The notes under the pieces were generated by a model that saw nothing but the letters and a program-made list of their open reading frames with translations, did no database searches and was not told the origin of the DNA. The position numbers were made by a program, and so were the translations under genes. 64,000 nucleotides of DNA from Flavobacterium resistens (GTDB lineage Bacteria; Bacteroidota; Bacteroidia; Flavobacteriales; Flavobacteriaceae): contig NZ_FXTA01000002.1 in the NCBI RefSeq assembly GCF_900182645.1, forward strand, positions 62,001-126,000. The letters are read 5' to 3'. This document shows positions 56,501-64,000 of this stretch, piece after piece. Numbering within the stretch: the first letter of the stretch is position 1; every line of letters begins with the position of its first letter.

Positions 56501-57201
56501 GATTTTAGCTTTGCGGCAAAAACGGTATTTTTTTCGGTTTCGCTTGACGGAAGATTTGAAGTTATAAAAAGCAAAAGTTTCTTTTTGTCTTTCGTCATTA
56601 CAAAACCATTGTCGAGCGTAAAATCGTCACCAATGTTTAATTGCTGTAATTTTTTTAAGGCGATAAACGAAATCCCAAGCGGATCTTGAAGAATAAAATC
56701 TTTTGTCACAAATCCCGAAGGAGAAATAATTGATTTGTAATTTCCCTGAACGGTCGCTGCAATACTGTCTTTTTGCAATTTATTCTGAATCGCTGCATAA
56801 TCTTTATTTTCAAGAAAAAGCGGCAGATTATTGTAAACAAAATCAATAGTTTCCTGAATATTTTCTTCGTCAATTTTTCCTTGAATTCCGGTAACATAAG
56901 GTTTGCAGGATTTTGAAACACTGTCTGAAAAAGTGCTTGCCATTTCTTTTAAATCTTCTGCAGAACCGTTTTTTTCGAGTTTGAAAATGACGGTTATTTT
57001 ATCGGCAAAATTTAATTGTTTTAAGACTTTTGCAGTGACGTCGGCTTTGTCATTGGCAGGAATCAATTTGGTAATATCTTCTTCAAATTTGATTTGAGAA
57101 GCAAAAAATCCAAAAATAAAAAGCATCAGCAACGCCAAAAAAACCGAAAGCGATTTTCTTTTATTTACAAATAAGTGAATGGCGTAAAAGTATTGATGCA
57201 T
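53521..57201 (-). CDS. MMPL/RND exporter fused to PlsC acyltransferase and a C-terminal domain
   Basis: A 1226-residue fusion. Residues 1-800 form an MMPL-type RND exporter with twelve helices in two halves. Residues 840-1050 hold a 1-acylglycerol-3-phosphate acyltransferase: the HxxxxD box (NHSSFLDIL) near 899 and FPEGTRS near 967. The last 170 residues resemble a Rossmann-like methyltransferase fold without a clear SAM motif. Such fusions are found in aryl-polyene loci: the exporter would carry the polyene lipid and the acyltransferase would acylate it at the membrane. The membrane and PlsC parts are secure; the end domain is not. Confidence 0.85.
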   Translation of the reverse strand: MHQYFYAIHLFVNKRKSLSVFLALLMLFIFGFFASQIKFEEDITKLIPANDKADVTAKVLKQLNFADKITVIFKLEKNGSAEDLKEMASTFSDSVSKSCKPYVTGIQGKIDEENIQETIDFVYNNLPLFLENKDYAAIQNKLQKDSIAATVQGNYKSIISPSGFVTKDFILQDPLGISFIALKKLQQLNIGDDFTLDNGFVMTKDKKKLLLFITSNLPSSETEKNTVFAAKLKSIQKNLNQKYKGKTSISYFGSALIAVANANQIKSDIILTTSIAMFTLMLILILFYRKILIPLIIFLPTVFGALFAVAFLYFVKEQISAISLGIGSILLGITIDYSIHILTHYKHNSDVKTLYKDITMPVIMSSSTTAVAFLCLLFVKSDALNDLGIFAAVIVMASAFFSLLIVPHLYKPKENPAEHKKNVIDKMAHFSFHNNKFLMGFCVLITIICCFTYNNVGFNNDLSQLNFVPKEIKAAEKQLEESTSLTSKTIYVASYGKSMDEVLQTNSKLFTDLSKEKTQNKILNFSSVGGIMLSQKEQLQKIEKWNSFWDANKKQLLQSELISEGSKLGFKPTTYSAFFDHLNFDFKPISSNDYLKIQALQLKEFVTEKNGFYTISTLVKVSPEQRDAFVKSASVKNNLIAIDRQQMNETFFSTLKTDFNSLVNYSFVAVILILFFFFRRIELVIVSCIPIALTGIVTAGIMGIFGIQMNIFSMIVCTLIFGHGVDFSIFMTSALQKEYTTGKNEIAIYRTSIILAVITTILGIGAMIFAKHPALTSISSVSLIGVFAALIITFIFYPILFKLFISNRSKNGNPPFHLRTFIHGILSFSYYGLGGIVMSIFSFTLMPILPLSAKTKMKGFRYVVSKFMKSVLYSNPFIRKRVVNDFNENFEKPAIIIANHSSFLDILSVGMLSPKIIFLVSDWVYNSPIFGGVVRKAGFYPVSEGLDSGVEHLRKKVEEGYSLMVFPEGTRSESNVVKRFHKGAFFLAEQFNLDIIPVVIHGASELIPKGDFVIHNGKLTVTILERIKPENLAFGKNYAERTKQISTFFKAEYRKIRQELEGADYFKPMLLHSYDYKEIEVVNSVKKDLKNHLETYFLLGKQLSTKAKILHLANDYGQLDVLLTLQEPQRKIHSYIVDEEKRDVAKINYIVNKRKISYLENLEILPENNYDTLLISDENSENEIQKLIVLTSCVILIDCPSLKNSVLKCGFDCILEENELIIFKKK

Positions 57202-57220
57202 GATTTTGGTTTAAAATTTT

Positions 57221-57353
57221 TTTGCCACAGATTAAAAGATTAGCTTTAGTTTGTCACCCTGAGCGAAGTCGAAGGGCGTTCCAATTGGACGTGGGCTTCG
57301 ACTTCGCTCAGCCTGACAAACTGGATGTTAAAATCATTTTAATCTGTGGCAAA
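57221..57353. repeat. Nested palindromes inside the pigment operon
   Basis: An outer perfect 17-base inverted repeat (57221-57237 and 57337-57353, TTTGCCACAGATTAAAA type) encloses an unrelated inner inverted repeat (57248-57279 and about 57289-57322) with the widespread GAGCGAAGTCGAAG core. It lies between the MMPL gene and the GT2-DUF2062 gene; the 158-base gap holds nothing else. Confidence 0.85.
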
Positions 57354-57359
57354 CTTGAC

Positions 57360-58544
57360 TTAAATATTCGTTTTATTCTTAGAACTAAAAGCAGTTAAAA
57401 GCAAATAACTTATAAAACCAACTGTTAGCGCGGAAACGGATGCTAAAATAAGACTTCCTACGATATATTGTGTAGCATTTTTTTGAATATCGTCGAGCGT
57501 AATCGAACTGTCTAAAACTAAAGGCGCATCACTCGACACAAAAATGCTTCCGACTTGAAGAGAAGCATAAATAATAAAGGGAATAAATGGAGGAAAACTC
57601 ACATTTGAAGTCAAATAAGCAATGACTTTGTTGAGCCTGAAAATGGCAGCAAAAGTGAAAAGCAAAATAGTTTGAAAACCCCAAAAAGGCGAAAACCCAA
57701 TAAAAATACCCAACGCGATTGCGGCAGATTTTTTGAAATTAGAATCGTTACTTTCTAGAATATCTTCGAGAAAGAATTTTTTAAAACCTTTTTTTTTTGC
57801 TCTTCTAAAAAAATCTCTTGGTTTGATGTAGAGCAAAGCATTCGTAACCAAAACCGTATTTAAAATACTGATTCTGGTAAAATCACGAAACGGACGAAAA
57901 TGTGAAACGCGTTCTGCCGGATCGTACAAAACCTGAATCGGAATGTTTTTTACTACAATTCCTTTCCACGCCGCACGAACAATCACTTCAATTTCAAACT
58001 CAAATTTATTGGTATAAAACTGTTTCGGAAGTAATTGCAGCGGATATAATCTGAAACCAGATTGTGTATCATCAAGTTTGATTCCGGTTTCGAATTTGAA
58101 CCAAAAATTTGAAAATTTGTTTCCGAAACTGCTTTTCTTCGGAACATTTTCTTGTGTCATATTTCGGCTTCCGATCAAAAGCGCATTTGGTTCTTTTTGA
58201 ATTTCTTCTAGGAAACTAGGAATGTCAGAAGCAAAATGCTGTCCGTCAGAATCAATCGTGATGGCGTATTCAAACTTCATTTCGATTGCTTTTCTAAAAC
58301 CATTTCTGAGCGCACGACCTTTTCCTATATTTTTAGGATGATGAATTTGCGTAAGCTGAGTATATTCTTTTAAAATCTCAGAAGTAGAATCTGTAGAACC
58401 GTCGTTGACAATAATAATATTTGTAGTGAAATCTAAAATAGAATCCAGCACTTTTTTTAGCGTTTTCTGATTATTGTATGTTGGGACAATAACACAAAAA
58501 GAGGTGGTATTTAATAAATTGTGCTGATGTAAATTAGGTTCCAT
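57360..58544 (-). CDS. GT2 glycosyltransferase fused to DUF2062
   Basis: A 394-residue fusion of an N-terminal family 2 glycosyltransferase (FCVIVPTYNNQKTLKKVLDS, VNDGSTDSTSE near 46, ITIDSDGQH near 95) and a C-terminal DUF2062 membrane domain (about 255-385: IALGIFIGFSPFWGFQT and two or three helices). Such proteins glycosylate membrane-linked acceptors. The gene lies in the pigment operon, upstream of the nested repeat. Confidence 0.88.
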   Translation of the reverse strand: MEPNLHQHNLLNTTSFCVIVPTYNNQKTLKKVLDSILDFTTNIIIVNDGSTDSTSEILKEYTQLTQIHHPKNIGKGRALRNGFRKAIEMKFEYAITIDSDGQHFASDIPSFLEEIQKEPNALLIGSRNMTQENVPKKSSFGNKFSNFWFKFETGIKLDDTQSGFRLYPLQLLPKQFYTNKFEFEIEVIVRAAWKGIVVKNIPIQVLYDPAERVSHFRPFRDFTRISILNTVLVTNALLYIKPRDFFRRAKKKGFKKFFLEDILESNDSNFKKSAAIALGIFIGFSPFWGFQTILLFTFAAIFRLNKVIAYLTSNVSFPPFIPFIIYASLQVGSIFVSSDAPLVLDSSITLDDIQKNATQYIVGSLILASVSALTVGFISYLLLTAFSSKNKTNI

Positions 58545-58562
58545 GGAAAATGATGCTTTCGC

Positions 58563-59048
58563 TTACTTGACAAATTGTTTCTCCTTTTCAGAAAAACTTT
58601 TTGATTGTAAAATAAAGTCTTTTAGATATTCTTTTAAAGCACCGCTTTGATCAGCATAGTGCTCGGTTAGATATTTTTTATCTTCTTTAATATTTTTTTT
58701 ATAACCGGTTACTCCAGGAACATTTTCCTGAATGCTCAATCGGATCATTCTGATTTCGATATTGTCGGGTTCACTTTTTATAGTCGATTCAAGGAGTTTT
58801 GCACCTTCTTTAAAACGGTCAATTTTATCTTTTAATTTTTTCTTGAAATTAGAATCCAATAAAATTGAAGCGGCTTTATAAGCGACTAAAGTTTTATTTG
58901 CATCATCAGAAATACCAGCTAGTTTTTCTGAAAATTCTTTTGCATTGCTCTCCGATTTTGTAACAGTTGTGTACATTTTTCTGATGGACGCCAAATCTGG
59001 AGTGCCCACAAAATTTATCCATAAAAGCAATGTCAATAGCAGTTTCAT
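58563..59048 (-). CDS. Hypothetical secreted helical protein
   Basis: A 161-residue protein with a signal peptide (MKLLLTLLLWINFVGT) and a helical, charged mature part with a TPR-like feel (SIKSEPDNIEIRMIRLSIQE region near 95). I do not recognise a named family. Its place between the dehydratase and the GT2 gene suggests a periplasmic helper for the pigment pathway. Confidence 0.65.
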   Translation of the reverse strand: MKLLLTLLLWINFVGTPDLASIRKMYTTVTKSESNAKEFSEKLAGISDDANKTLVAYKAASILLDSNFKKKLKDKIDRFKEGAKLLESTIKSEPDNIEIRMIRLSIQENVPGVTGYKKNIKEDKKYLTEHYADQSGALKEYLKDFILQSKSFSEKEKQFVK

Positions 59049-59050
59049 AA

Positions 59051-59422
59051 TTACATTTTTTTGTACACATTGCTTAATTTCAAGGCAACAGTGTCATTAA
59101 AATAAGTGGTGTTTTTTACTTTAACCAAATTATCTTCGGTTGTTGTAATGTCCAGTTCTAAACGTAATTCAGGGTTAACTTCCGGATTAATAAGCGCCAT
59201 GAATTTTACATTGGCAAGCGTTTGAATCATTAAAGTTTCCTCAGTAATTTTCTCAGTCAATTCTTTAATAATCTGAATCATGCAAACACCCGGCATAATT
59301 GGGTTTCCCGGAAAATGACCTTTGAAGACTTCATGTTTTTCATTGACCAAAATCGTGATATTATATTTAGAATCTGATATTTTTTCTTCCGAAAGTATTT
59401 TGTAAAAATCTTTTAAAACCAT
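59051..59422 (-). CDS. FabZ/ApeP-like hotdog dehydratase
   Basis: A 123-residue hotdog protein with the FabZ-like active-site helix HFPGNPIMPGVCMIQII near 34-50 including the catalytic His. It would dehydrate 3-hydroxyacyl-ACP during chain growth, giving the conjugated polyene when no enoyl reductase acts. Similar to ApeP-type dehydratases of aryl-polyene loci. Confidence 0.88.
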   Translation of the reverse strand: MVLKDFYKILSEEKISDSKYNITILVNEKHEVFKGHFPGNPIMPGVCMIQIIKELTEKITEETLMIQTLANVKFMALINPEVNPELRLELDITTTEDNLVKVKNTTYFNDTVALKLSNVYKKM

Positions 59423-59425
59423 TTT

Positions 59426-60031
59426 TTATTTTACTTTAAAAGTATAACTAATACCAAACTGCAATACCTGATTTAAAATAATTTGGTCATAATAATAGTC
59501 ATCATAATCAATACCGTCATAACCGTAAATATCGATTAAACCTTGTTTAAATCTTGCTTCAAAAGTTAAACCGTTTGGTAACGTATAGCCAATACCGCCA
59601 ACAAATGAAAAATCTGTACCAATTGGATCATATCCGTAACGCCCAAAATTGTCACTTGTCTTCAAATCAAGTGATGGTCCTGCCAATACATGAAAACCTT
59701 TTCCACCAAAGTTAAATTTTGCAACAGCTCCAAGCGTTACATAATTTAACTCATATTTTGCATCCTGAAAAGCATTTGATCCGTTATAATATTCTCTTCC
59801 TTCAGCACCTTGTCTTGAATAAGTTATTTCAGGCTGAAGTGTAAAATACCTATTGAATTTTATTGCAACTAATCCACCAATATAATAATCAGCTTTCATA
59901 CTGTTGTTATCAATATTCGTTAAACTTGTAAGGTTTAAACCGCCTCTAATACCTGGATTTACTGACACTTGTGCTTGCATTGAAGTAAGACCAATAAATA
60001 GTAGAAATGCAAATAAGGTTATTTTTTTCAT
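59426..60031 (-). CDS. Outer-membrane beta-barrel (PorT/OmpA-like) protein
   Basis: A 201-residue secreted protein: signal peptide ending about residue 20 (SMQAQ), then alternating beta strands with a terminal aromatic-rich LQFGISYTFKVK strand. The porin/outer-membrane beta-barrel domain suggests an outer-membrane location. Role in the pigment locus is unknown. Confidence 0.75.
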   Translation of the reverse strand: MKKITLFAFLLFIGLTSMQAQVSVNPGIRGGLNLTSLTNIDNNSMKADYYIGGLVAIKFNRYFTLQPEITYSRQGAEGREYYNGSNAFQDAKYELNYVTLGAVAKFNFGGKGFHVLAGPSLDLKTSDNFGRYGYDPIGTDFSFVGGIGYTLPNGLTFEARFKQGLIDIYGYDGIDYDDYYYDQIILNQVLQFGISYTFKVK

Positions 60032-60051
60032 AGTTGGTTTGGTTTATATTT

Positions 60052-60687
60052 TTACTCTGATTTAAAATAATTCAGTTCAATTTTCAATTTGATATTCTGA
60101 TGTAAAATGACGACTTTTTTAGCAAAATTATCGTTTTCTAAAGTAAAAGTAATTGTTATTTTATCTTTTGTTTTAGAAGAACGTACGACTTTTTCTAATT
60201 TTTGGTCTTTTTTTGAGAAGAAAAGATAATTGTCACGACTATCGTCTGCCGATTTATAAATGTTAAAATCTACATTTTCAAACTGTTCCTGAATCAGAAA
60301 ATCTTTTTTAAGAAGAATTCTGAAATCTTCGGTTAAAGTATTAATCAGGATTTTTCGATCCAATTCAGAAACTATCGAATTGACTTTAAAAGTCTTTTCG
60401 GCAATTTCGAAATCCAATAATTTGTTTCCAAACTCAGTGGTAAAAACTACTCGATGTGTTGTATCATTTATTTTTTTGGCGATGAAAACGCCTGACATTT
60501 CATGACCATAAACTGTGATGTTTGTTTTATAAACATAATCAGCATTTGCGTCAGCGAAATACGGAACTTCAATAGCCGTTTTGTCTAATTTTTTAGGCGT
60601 ATAATTTTTTGTGACCGAGCCACAGGAAACTAAAACAATTGCCAGAAAACAATTAATTAGTAAAAACTGAATCGTCGATTTTTGCAT
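60052..60687 (-). CDS. Hypothetical lipoprotein
   Basis: A 211-residue lipoprotein with lipobox VLVSCGS (Cys 22) and a beta-rich mature part with no motif that I know. It overlaps the LolA-like gene by 35 bases, so the two are translated together and may work as an outer-membrane receptor and a periplasmic carrier pair. This is inferred from position. Confidence 0.65.
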   Translation of the reverse strand: MQKSTIQFLLINCFLAIVLVSCGSVTKNYTPKKLDKTAIEVPYFADANADYVYKTNITVYGHEMSGVFIAKKINDTTHRVVFTTEFGNKLLDFEIAEKTFKVNSIVSELDRKILINTLTEDFRILLKKDFLIQEQFENVDFNIYKSADDSRDNYLFFSKKDQKLEKVVRSSKTKDKITITFTLENDNFAKKVVILHQNIKLKIELNYFKSE

Positions 60688-61285
60688 TGATCACTTTATT
60701 TTTAAGTACAATTCGGGTATAATCTTCAGATGATTCCAGCAATTTTACCTGAACAACTGTTGCTTCTTCTTTGTCGAAAGTCAGTTCGATTTGTTTGATG
60801 TATTTTTTCAAAGTAGCATCTTTCGGAACAAATTTCGCTAAGTTTTGACCTTTCAATTTAAAATACGAAATCGTAAATTCTTTGTCGTCAAACATGTTTC
60901 CACTTACGCTTCCAATAATCAATTTGTTGATTCGCGCGAAGATTTTGCTGTTGCCAATATCAACCGCGCTTTTCTTTCCTTCATCATTAATTAGGATTTT
61001 TCCGTTCTTGAAAACAATGCTGTAATTGTATGGTTTTTTGTATTGCCATGATAATAACGCAGGTTCTTTAAAAACCATTTTTCCCGAAGTTTCGATGTCT
61101 TTCGATAAAAAATCCAAATGTTTGTACTGCACAAAATCGGTACTTAAAGTTTTGATTTTTTTCGAAACTACATTTACGTCTTGTTTAAAAGCTGCGATTT
61201 CGGCATCGTTCATTTTTTGTTCTTGGGCAAAAATGGAAATGCTGAAAACATTTAGAAAAAGGAAAATATATAATTTAGTCTTCAT
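60653..61285 (-). CDS. LolA-like outer-membrane lipid carrier
   Basis: A 210-residue periplasmic protein with signal peptide (MKTKLYIFLFLNVFSISIFAQ) and a LolA fold (LSTDFVQYKHLDFLSKDIE; MVFKEPALLSWQYKKPY near 70), the family that carries lipoproteins or lipids between membranes. Aryl-polyene loci commonly carry a dedicated LolA-like gene. Overlaps both neighbours. Confidence 0.85.
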   Translation of the reverse strand: MKTKLYIFLFLNVFSISIFAQEQKMNDAEIAAFKQDVNVVSKKIKTLSTDFVQYKHLDFLSKDIETSGKMVFKEPALLSWQYKKPYNYSIVFKNGKILINDEGKKSAVDIGNSKIFARINKLIIGSVSGNMFDDKEFTISYFKLKGQNLAKFVPKDATLKKYIKQIELTFDKEEATVVQVKLLESSEDYTRIVLKNKVINAKIDDSVFTN

Positions 61286-62051
61286 AAGGTTTAAGATTCA
61301 AAAGTTCCGCTACAGAAACCACTTCATAATTATTTTGCTGTAAAAATTGCAAAAACTGTTCCAATACCAAAACAGAGTGCGGAGCAGTATCGTGCAAAAG
61401 TACGATTCCGCCGGGAGAAACTCGTTTTTTAATTCGTCTTAAAATCAATTCCTGATTTTTTGTTCCTCCGTCAAGCGAACGAATATTCCAGCCAATAACT
61501 TTGTGTCCGGTAACTTTTAAAGCTCTTCGAATTGATGGCGTTGTCACTCCGTAAGGCGGACGGAAAAAGTTTATTTTTTTTGATGTGAATTTCTCTAGCA
61601 ATTTATCTGTTTTGCGAAGTTCATCCGTTATTTTGTCTTCGTGATAAAAATCGAAAAACTTCGAATGCGAATAAGAGTGATTTCCAACCAAATGACCTTC
61701 GTCAATAATTTGTTTTAAAATTTCCGGATGTGCTTCAATGTTTTTTCCAATGCAGAAGAAAGTTGCTTTGGCATTATATTTTTTCAGAAGTTCCAAAACT
61801 TCCAAAGTAAATTCACTTGGCCCGTCATCAAAAGTTAAGGCAATTTTTTTTTCTGTTTCCGATGGATTATTGCAGAAAGCTTTTACATGATAATTCGAAG
61901 AAATTCGGGCAGATCCAAAAGCATTTATTCCCAACCAAATCAAAACAATAAAAACAAACCACCAAAAATTTATTGCCGTATAAAGATTCAGAAGAAACAA
62001 TAAAAGCAGTAAAAAGATAAAAAAAACAGATATGTTTTTATGCGTTATCAT
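61275..62051 (-). CDS. Polysaccharide deacetylase (NodB domain)
   Basis: A 258-residue membrane-anchored enzyme: one or two N-terminal helices, then the NodB domain with ALTFDDGPSEFTL near 71, the HxxxH-type HLVGNHSYSHSKFF near 122, and FRPPYGVTTPSIRRAL near 160. It would remove acetyl or related groups in the periplasm. Position in the pigment operon suggests a tailoring job; it could also serve the cell wall. The last 4 bases of the KS-like gene overlap its start. Confidence 0.87.
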   Translation of the reverse strand: MITHKNISVFFIFLLLLLFLLNLYTAINFWWFVFIVLIWLGINAFGSARISSNYHVKAFCNNPSETEKKIALTFDDGPSEFTLEVLELLKKYNAKATFFCIGKNIEAHPEILKQIIDEGHLVGNHSYSHSKFFDFYHEDKITDELRKTDKLLEKFTSKKINFFRPPYGVTTPSIRRALKVTGHKVIGWNIRSLDGGTKNQELILRRIKKRVSPGGIVLLHDTAPHSVLVLEQFLQFLQQNNYEVVSVAELLNLKPYED

Positions 62052-63112
62052 TTTGAAAGCAACGTAAAACTATGATTTTTTCCATTTACCTGGTTGTACA
62101 ATAAAATGGTATTGTAAGCAGGTTTTTCAACTGAATTCACTTTTATAATTTCCGGAATTTCCTGCGTTTTTATAACTTTTGATGCCATCCACAAAGCAAA
62201 AGCTGAAGCCGTGTCGAAAGCACCACTCAAATGTTTGTAATACAATTGAGGTGTTTTTGCGAAAGCATTTTCACTTAAATTTCGATAATAAGAATCAGAA
62301 TCTGAGTTTCCATCAAAACCAAAAACGACAGCATCAAGATCTGAAATTTTTAAATTATTAGTTTTTAGAAATGAAATTAAAGCAGATTCAACTTCATTTT
62401 CTTCTAAAGTATTTACGATTTCAACATCAAGAATTTCGGCATAAGTATTCGCGTTTCTTTCATTTTCTAAAACAAAAAAACTTGCGCCTTCGCCATAAAT
62501 AACACCGCTGGAATTAGCATTTAAAACTTCAGAAGGAAGATCATTTTCTTTTTTAATTCTTCCAGCCAATTTAAAAAGTGATAAAGTATATTCGCCATTT
62601 TCGTCAACACCTCCAACTAAAATGGAATTGGCTTCGTTTTCTTCAATTTGCATTTTAGCATCCAAAAGTGCCGATTCAAAAGAAACCGCTCCATTTACAT
62701 ACGTAAAATTATAACCTTTACATTGCAAAGAAAGTGCGATTTGTGCACCAACTGTATTATGAGTTGATTGAATAAACGAAGTGGGAGTTAAAAACTCTTC
62801 ATTATTATCAAGAATGTTTTTCAGGAATTTTTCAGAATCTTCAATACAACCTAAACCCGTTCCGGTAATGATGGCATCAACATTTTCGACATTAGCATCT
62901 TTCATTGCCAAAGCCGAAGCTACGATTCCGTTTTTCACTCCTTTTGCCATTCTTCTGATCATCGCAGGAGAAATATAATCTTTGTAAACCGGAGGAACGA
63001 TCGAAAGAACCGTTTCATTTTGATTGTAAACAGCTTCTTCTAAAAAAACAGTATCAAATGTTTTTTGAGTCGAAATACAGCCTACTCCATTTATATATGT
63101 CTTTTTTGTCAT
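62048..63112 (-). CDS. Ketoacyl-synthase-like protein without the active-site Cys
   Basis: A 354-residue thiolase-fold protein. It aligns with beta-ketoacyl synthases (GTGLGCIEDSEKFLKNI near 82; TPTSFIQSTHNTVGAQIAL near 105), but where catalytic Cys is expected it reads YVNGAVSFESALLD. It thus resembles chain-length-factor or ApeC-type partners that dimerise with an active KS. It shares a single base with the KS gene upstream (TAATG overlap), which fits a heterodimer. Confidence 0.82.
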   Translation of the reverse strand: MTKKTYINGVGCISTQKTFDTVFLEEAVYNQNETVLSIVPPVYKDYISPAMIRRMAKGVKNGIVASALAMKDANVENVDAIITGTGLGCIEDSEKFLKNILDNNEEFLTPTSFIQSTHNTVGAQIALSLQCKGYNFTYVNGAVSFESALLDAKMQIEENEANSILVGGVDENGEYTLSLFKLAGRIKKENDLPSEVLNANSSGVIYGEGASFFVLENERNANTYAEILDVEIVNTLEENEVESALISFLKTNNLKISDLDAVVFGFDGNSDSDSYYRNLSENAFAKTPQLYYKHLSGAFDTASAFALWMASKVIKTQEIPEIIKVNSVEKPAYNTILLYNQVNGKNHSFTLLSK

Positions 63113-64000
63113 TAGCTTTTAGAAAATATAAGGGTTGAACAATTTCCGCCAAAACCGAAAGAATTGGATAAAACGTGTTCGATATTTTTCATTTTTAAAG
63201 TTTTCTGCGGTTTCAAATCAAATTCTTCCATTTGATTTTCAAAATTCAAATTCGGATAAACCACACTATTTTGAATGGCCAAAACGGAATAAACAGCTTC
63301 AATTGCCGCCGCTGCCGCTAAAGTGTGGCCCGTAAACGGTTTTGTAGAACTAAAATCCGGCACTTTTTCATCTTCATAAATTCGGAGTAAAGCTCTTCCT
63401 TCAGATAAATCATTGTTTGGCGTTGCGGTTCCGTGAACGTTGATATAATCAATTTCAGAAGGTTTTAAACCCGAAACTTCAAAGGCTTTTTTCATAGCCA
63501 AATAAGCACCGTCGCCATTTTCTGAAGAAGCAGTTTGGTGAAAAGCATCATTTGCATTTCCATAACCCGAAACTCTTGCCAGGACTTTTTTATTTTGCTT
63601 TTCAACAATTTCATCCGATTCTAAAACCAAAAAAGCGGCTGCTTCGCCAAGATTTAATCCTTTTCTATTATTGTCAAAAGGTTTATTATAATCGTCAGAT
63701 AAAATCATTAAAGTCTTGAATCCGTTGATGGTGAATTTTGCCAAAGCATCAGTTCCGCCCACAATAACGCGATCCAATTTTCCGGTTTTAATCAAACGCG
63801 CGCCCAACATAATTGAGTTTGCCGCCGATGAACAAGCGGTACTAATTGTCGTAACCATTCCTTTTAAACCAAGTTCCGAAGCAATTTTTTCAGCCACATC
63901 GCCACCGTCGTGACAAGTTATGTATTTGACCAATTCAGGTTTTTCGAAATAATCAAAATAATGTTTTTCCGTCATGTCCATTCCGCCAACGCTTGTAGCC
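63112..64000 (-). CDS. Beta-ketoacyl-ACP synthase (partial, runs off the right edge)
   Basis: At least 296 residues, open to the window end. The catalytic Cys is in TISTACSSAANSI, the two His are in VHGTATPNNDLSEG and FTGHTLAAAAA, and LSNSFGFGGNCSTLIF ends the protein. The reading frame continues past the Met at 63981 (ATSVGGMDMTEK), matching the N-terminal KAS region, so the start is outside. It would condense malonyl units during polyene extension, paired with the Cys-less partner. Confidence 0.9.
   Translation of the reverse strand, partial: ATSVGGMDMTEKHYFDYFEKPELVKYITCHDGGDVAEKIASELGLKGMVTTISTACSSAANSIMLGARLIKTGKLDRVIVGGTDALAKFTINGFKTLMILSDDYNKPFDNNRKGLNLGEAAAFLVLESDEIVEKQNKKVLARVSGYGNANDAFHQTASSENGDGAYLAMKKAFEVSGLKPSEIDYINVHGTATPNNDLSEGRALLRIYEDEKVPDFSSTKPFTGHTLAAAAAIEAVYSVLAIQNSVVYPNLNFENQMEEFDLKPQKTLKMKNIEHVLSNSFGFGGNCSTLIFSKS

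Overview
This window is a stretch of a Bacteroidota chromosome, most likely a Flavobacterium close to the F. johnsoniae type. The basis is the low GC content, the family content (SprE/PorW lipoprotein of the type IX secretion and gliding machinery, DUF4254, DUF4292, DUF5687, DUF6427-type proteins, a flexirubin-type pigment locus), the repeated TAnnTTTG promoter boxes of Bacteroidota, weak Shine-Dalgarno sites and several apparent TTG starts. No rRNA, tRNA, CRISPR array, integrase or complete prophage is visible.

Layout. 1-5150: housekeeping genes (DUF1294 protein, Tex, TatA, an M23-like membrane anchor, a GH3-family enzyme). 5214-5870: an IS200-like RAYT transposase gene with its own palindromes inside and just after it. 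5912-17947: a surface-polysaccharide locus with a DUF6909-type protein, Wzz-like chain-length protein, flippase, glycosyltransferases, two polytopic polymerase/ligase candidates, UDP-glucuronate decarboxylase and a CapK/PaaK-like adenylating enzyme, interrupted by a truncated ORF6N gene. 18083-23594: purD, upp, a heptosyltransferase-like GT9 and small flavobacterial families. 23886-27302: a PaaE-like ferredoxin reductase and a two-gene ABC transporter. 27390-36276: sprE, a bactofilin, atpZ/atpI-like genes and atpBEFHAG. The F1 beta and epsilon genes (atpD, atpC) are not here. 36277-36813: a gene-free, repeat-rich region. 36814-47848: GNAT, flippase, dut, sugar nucleotidyltransferase, TPR protein, DUF4292 lipoprotein, EnvC-like protein, rbfA, FtsX/LolC-like permease, MATE pump and amidase.

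47903-64000 is entirely on the minus strand: dusB, then a long tightly packed operon that continues past the right edge. Its genes are two ketoacyl synthases (one with the active-site Cys, one without), a hotdog dehydratase, a LolA-like protein, an MMPL exporter fused to a PlsC acyltransferase, a GT2-DUF2062 protein, a phytoene-desaturase-like oxidoreductase, a C45-type acyltransferase and a PaaK-like ligase. This matches flexirubin/aryl-polyene pigment loci: the synthases and dehydratase would build the polyene, the adenylating enzyme would activate an aryl or acyl unit, the acyltransferases would esterify, and the LolA/MMPL/beta-barrel proteins would move the lipid to the outer membrane.

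The most interesting non-coding signals are the RAYT-associated palindromes with paired (compensatory) changes, the nested palindromes at 57221-57353, the hairpin between atpE and atpF, the tandem 89-bp repeat after atpG, and two palindromes that encode a repeated peptide in the broken ORF6N gene.
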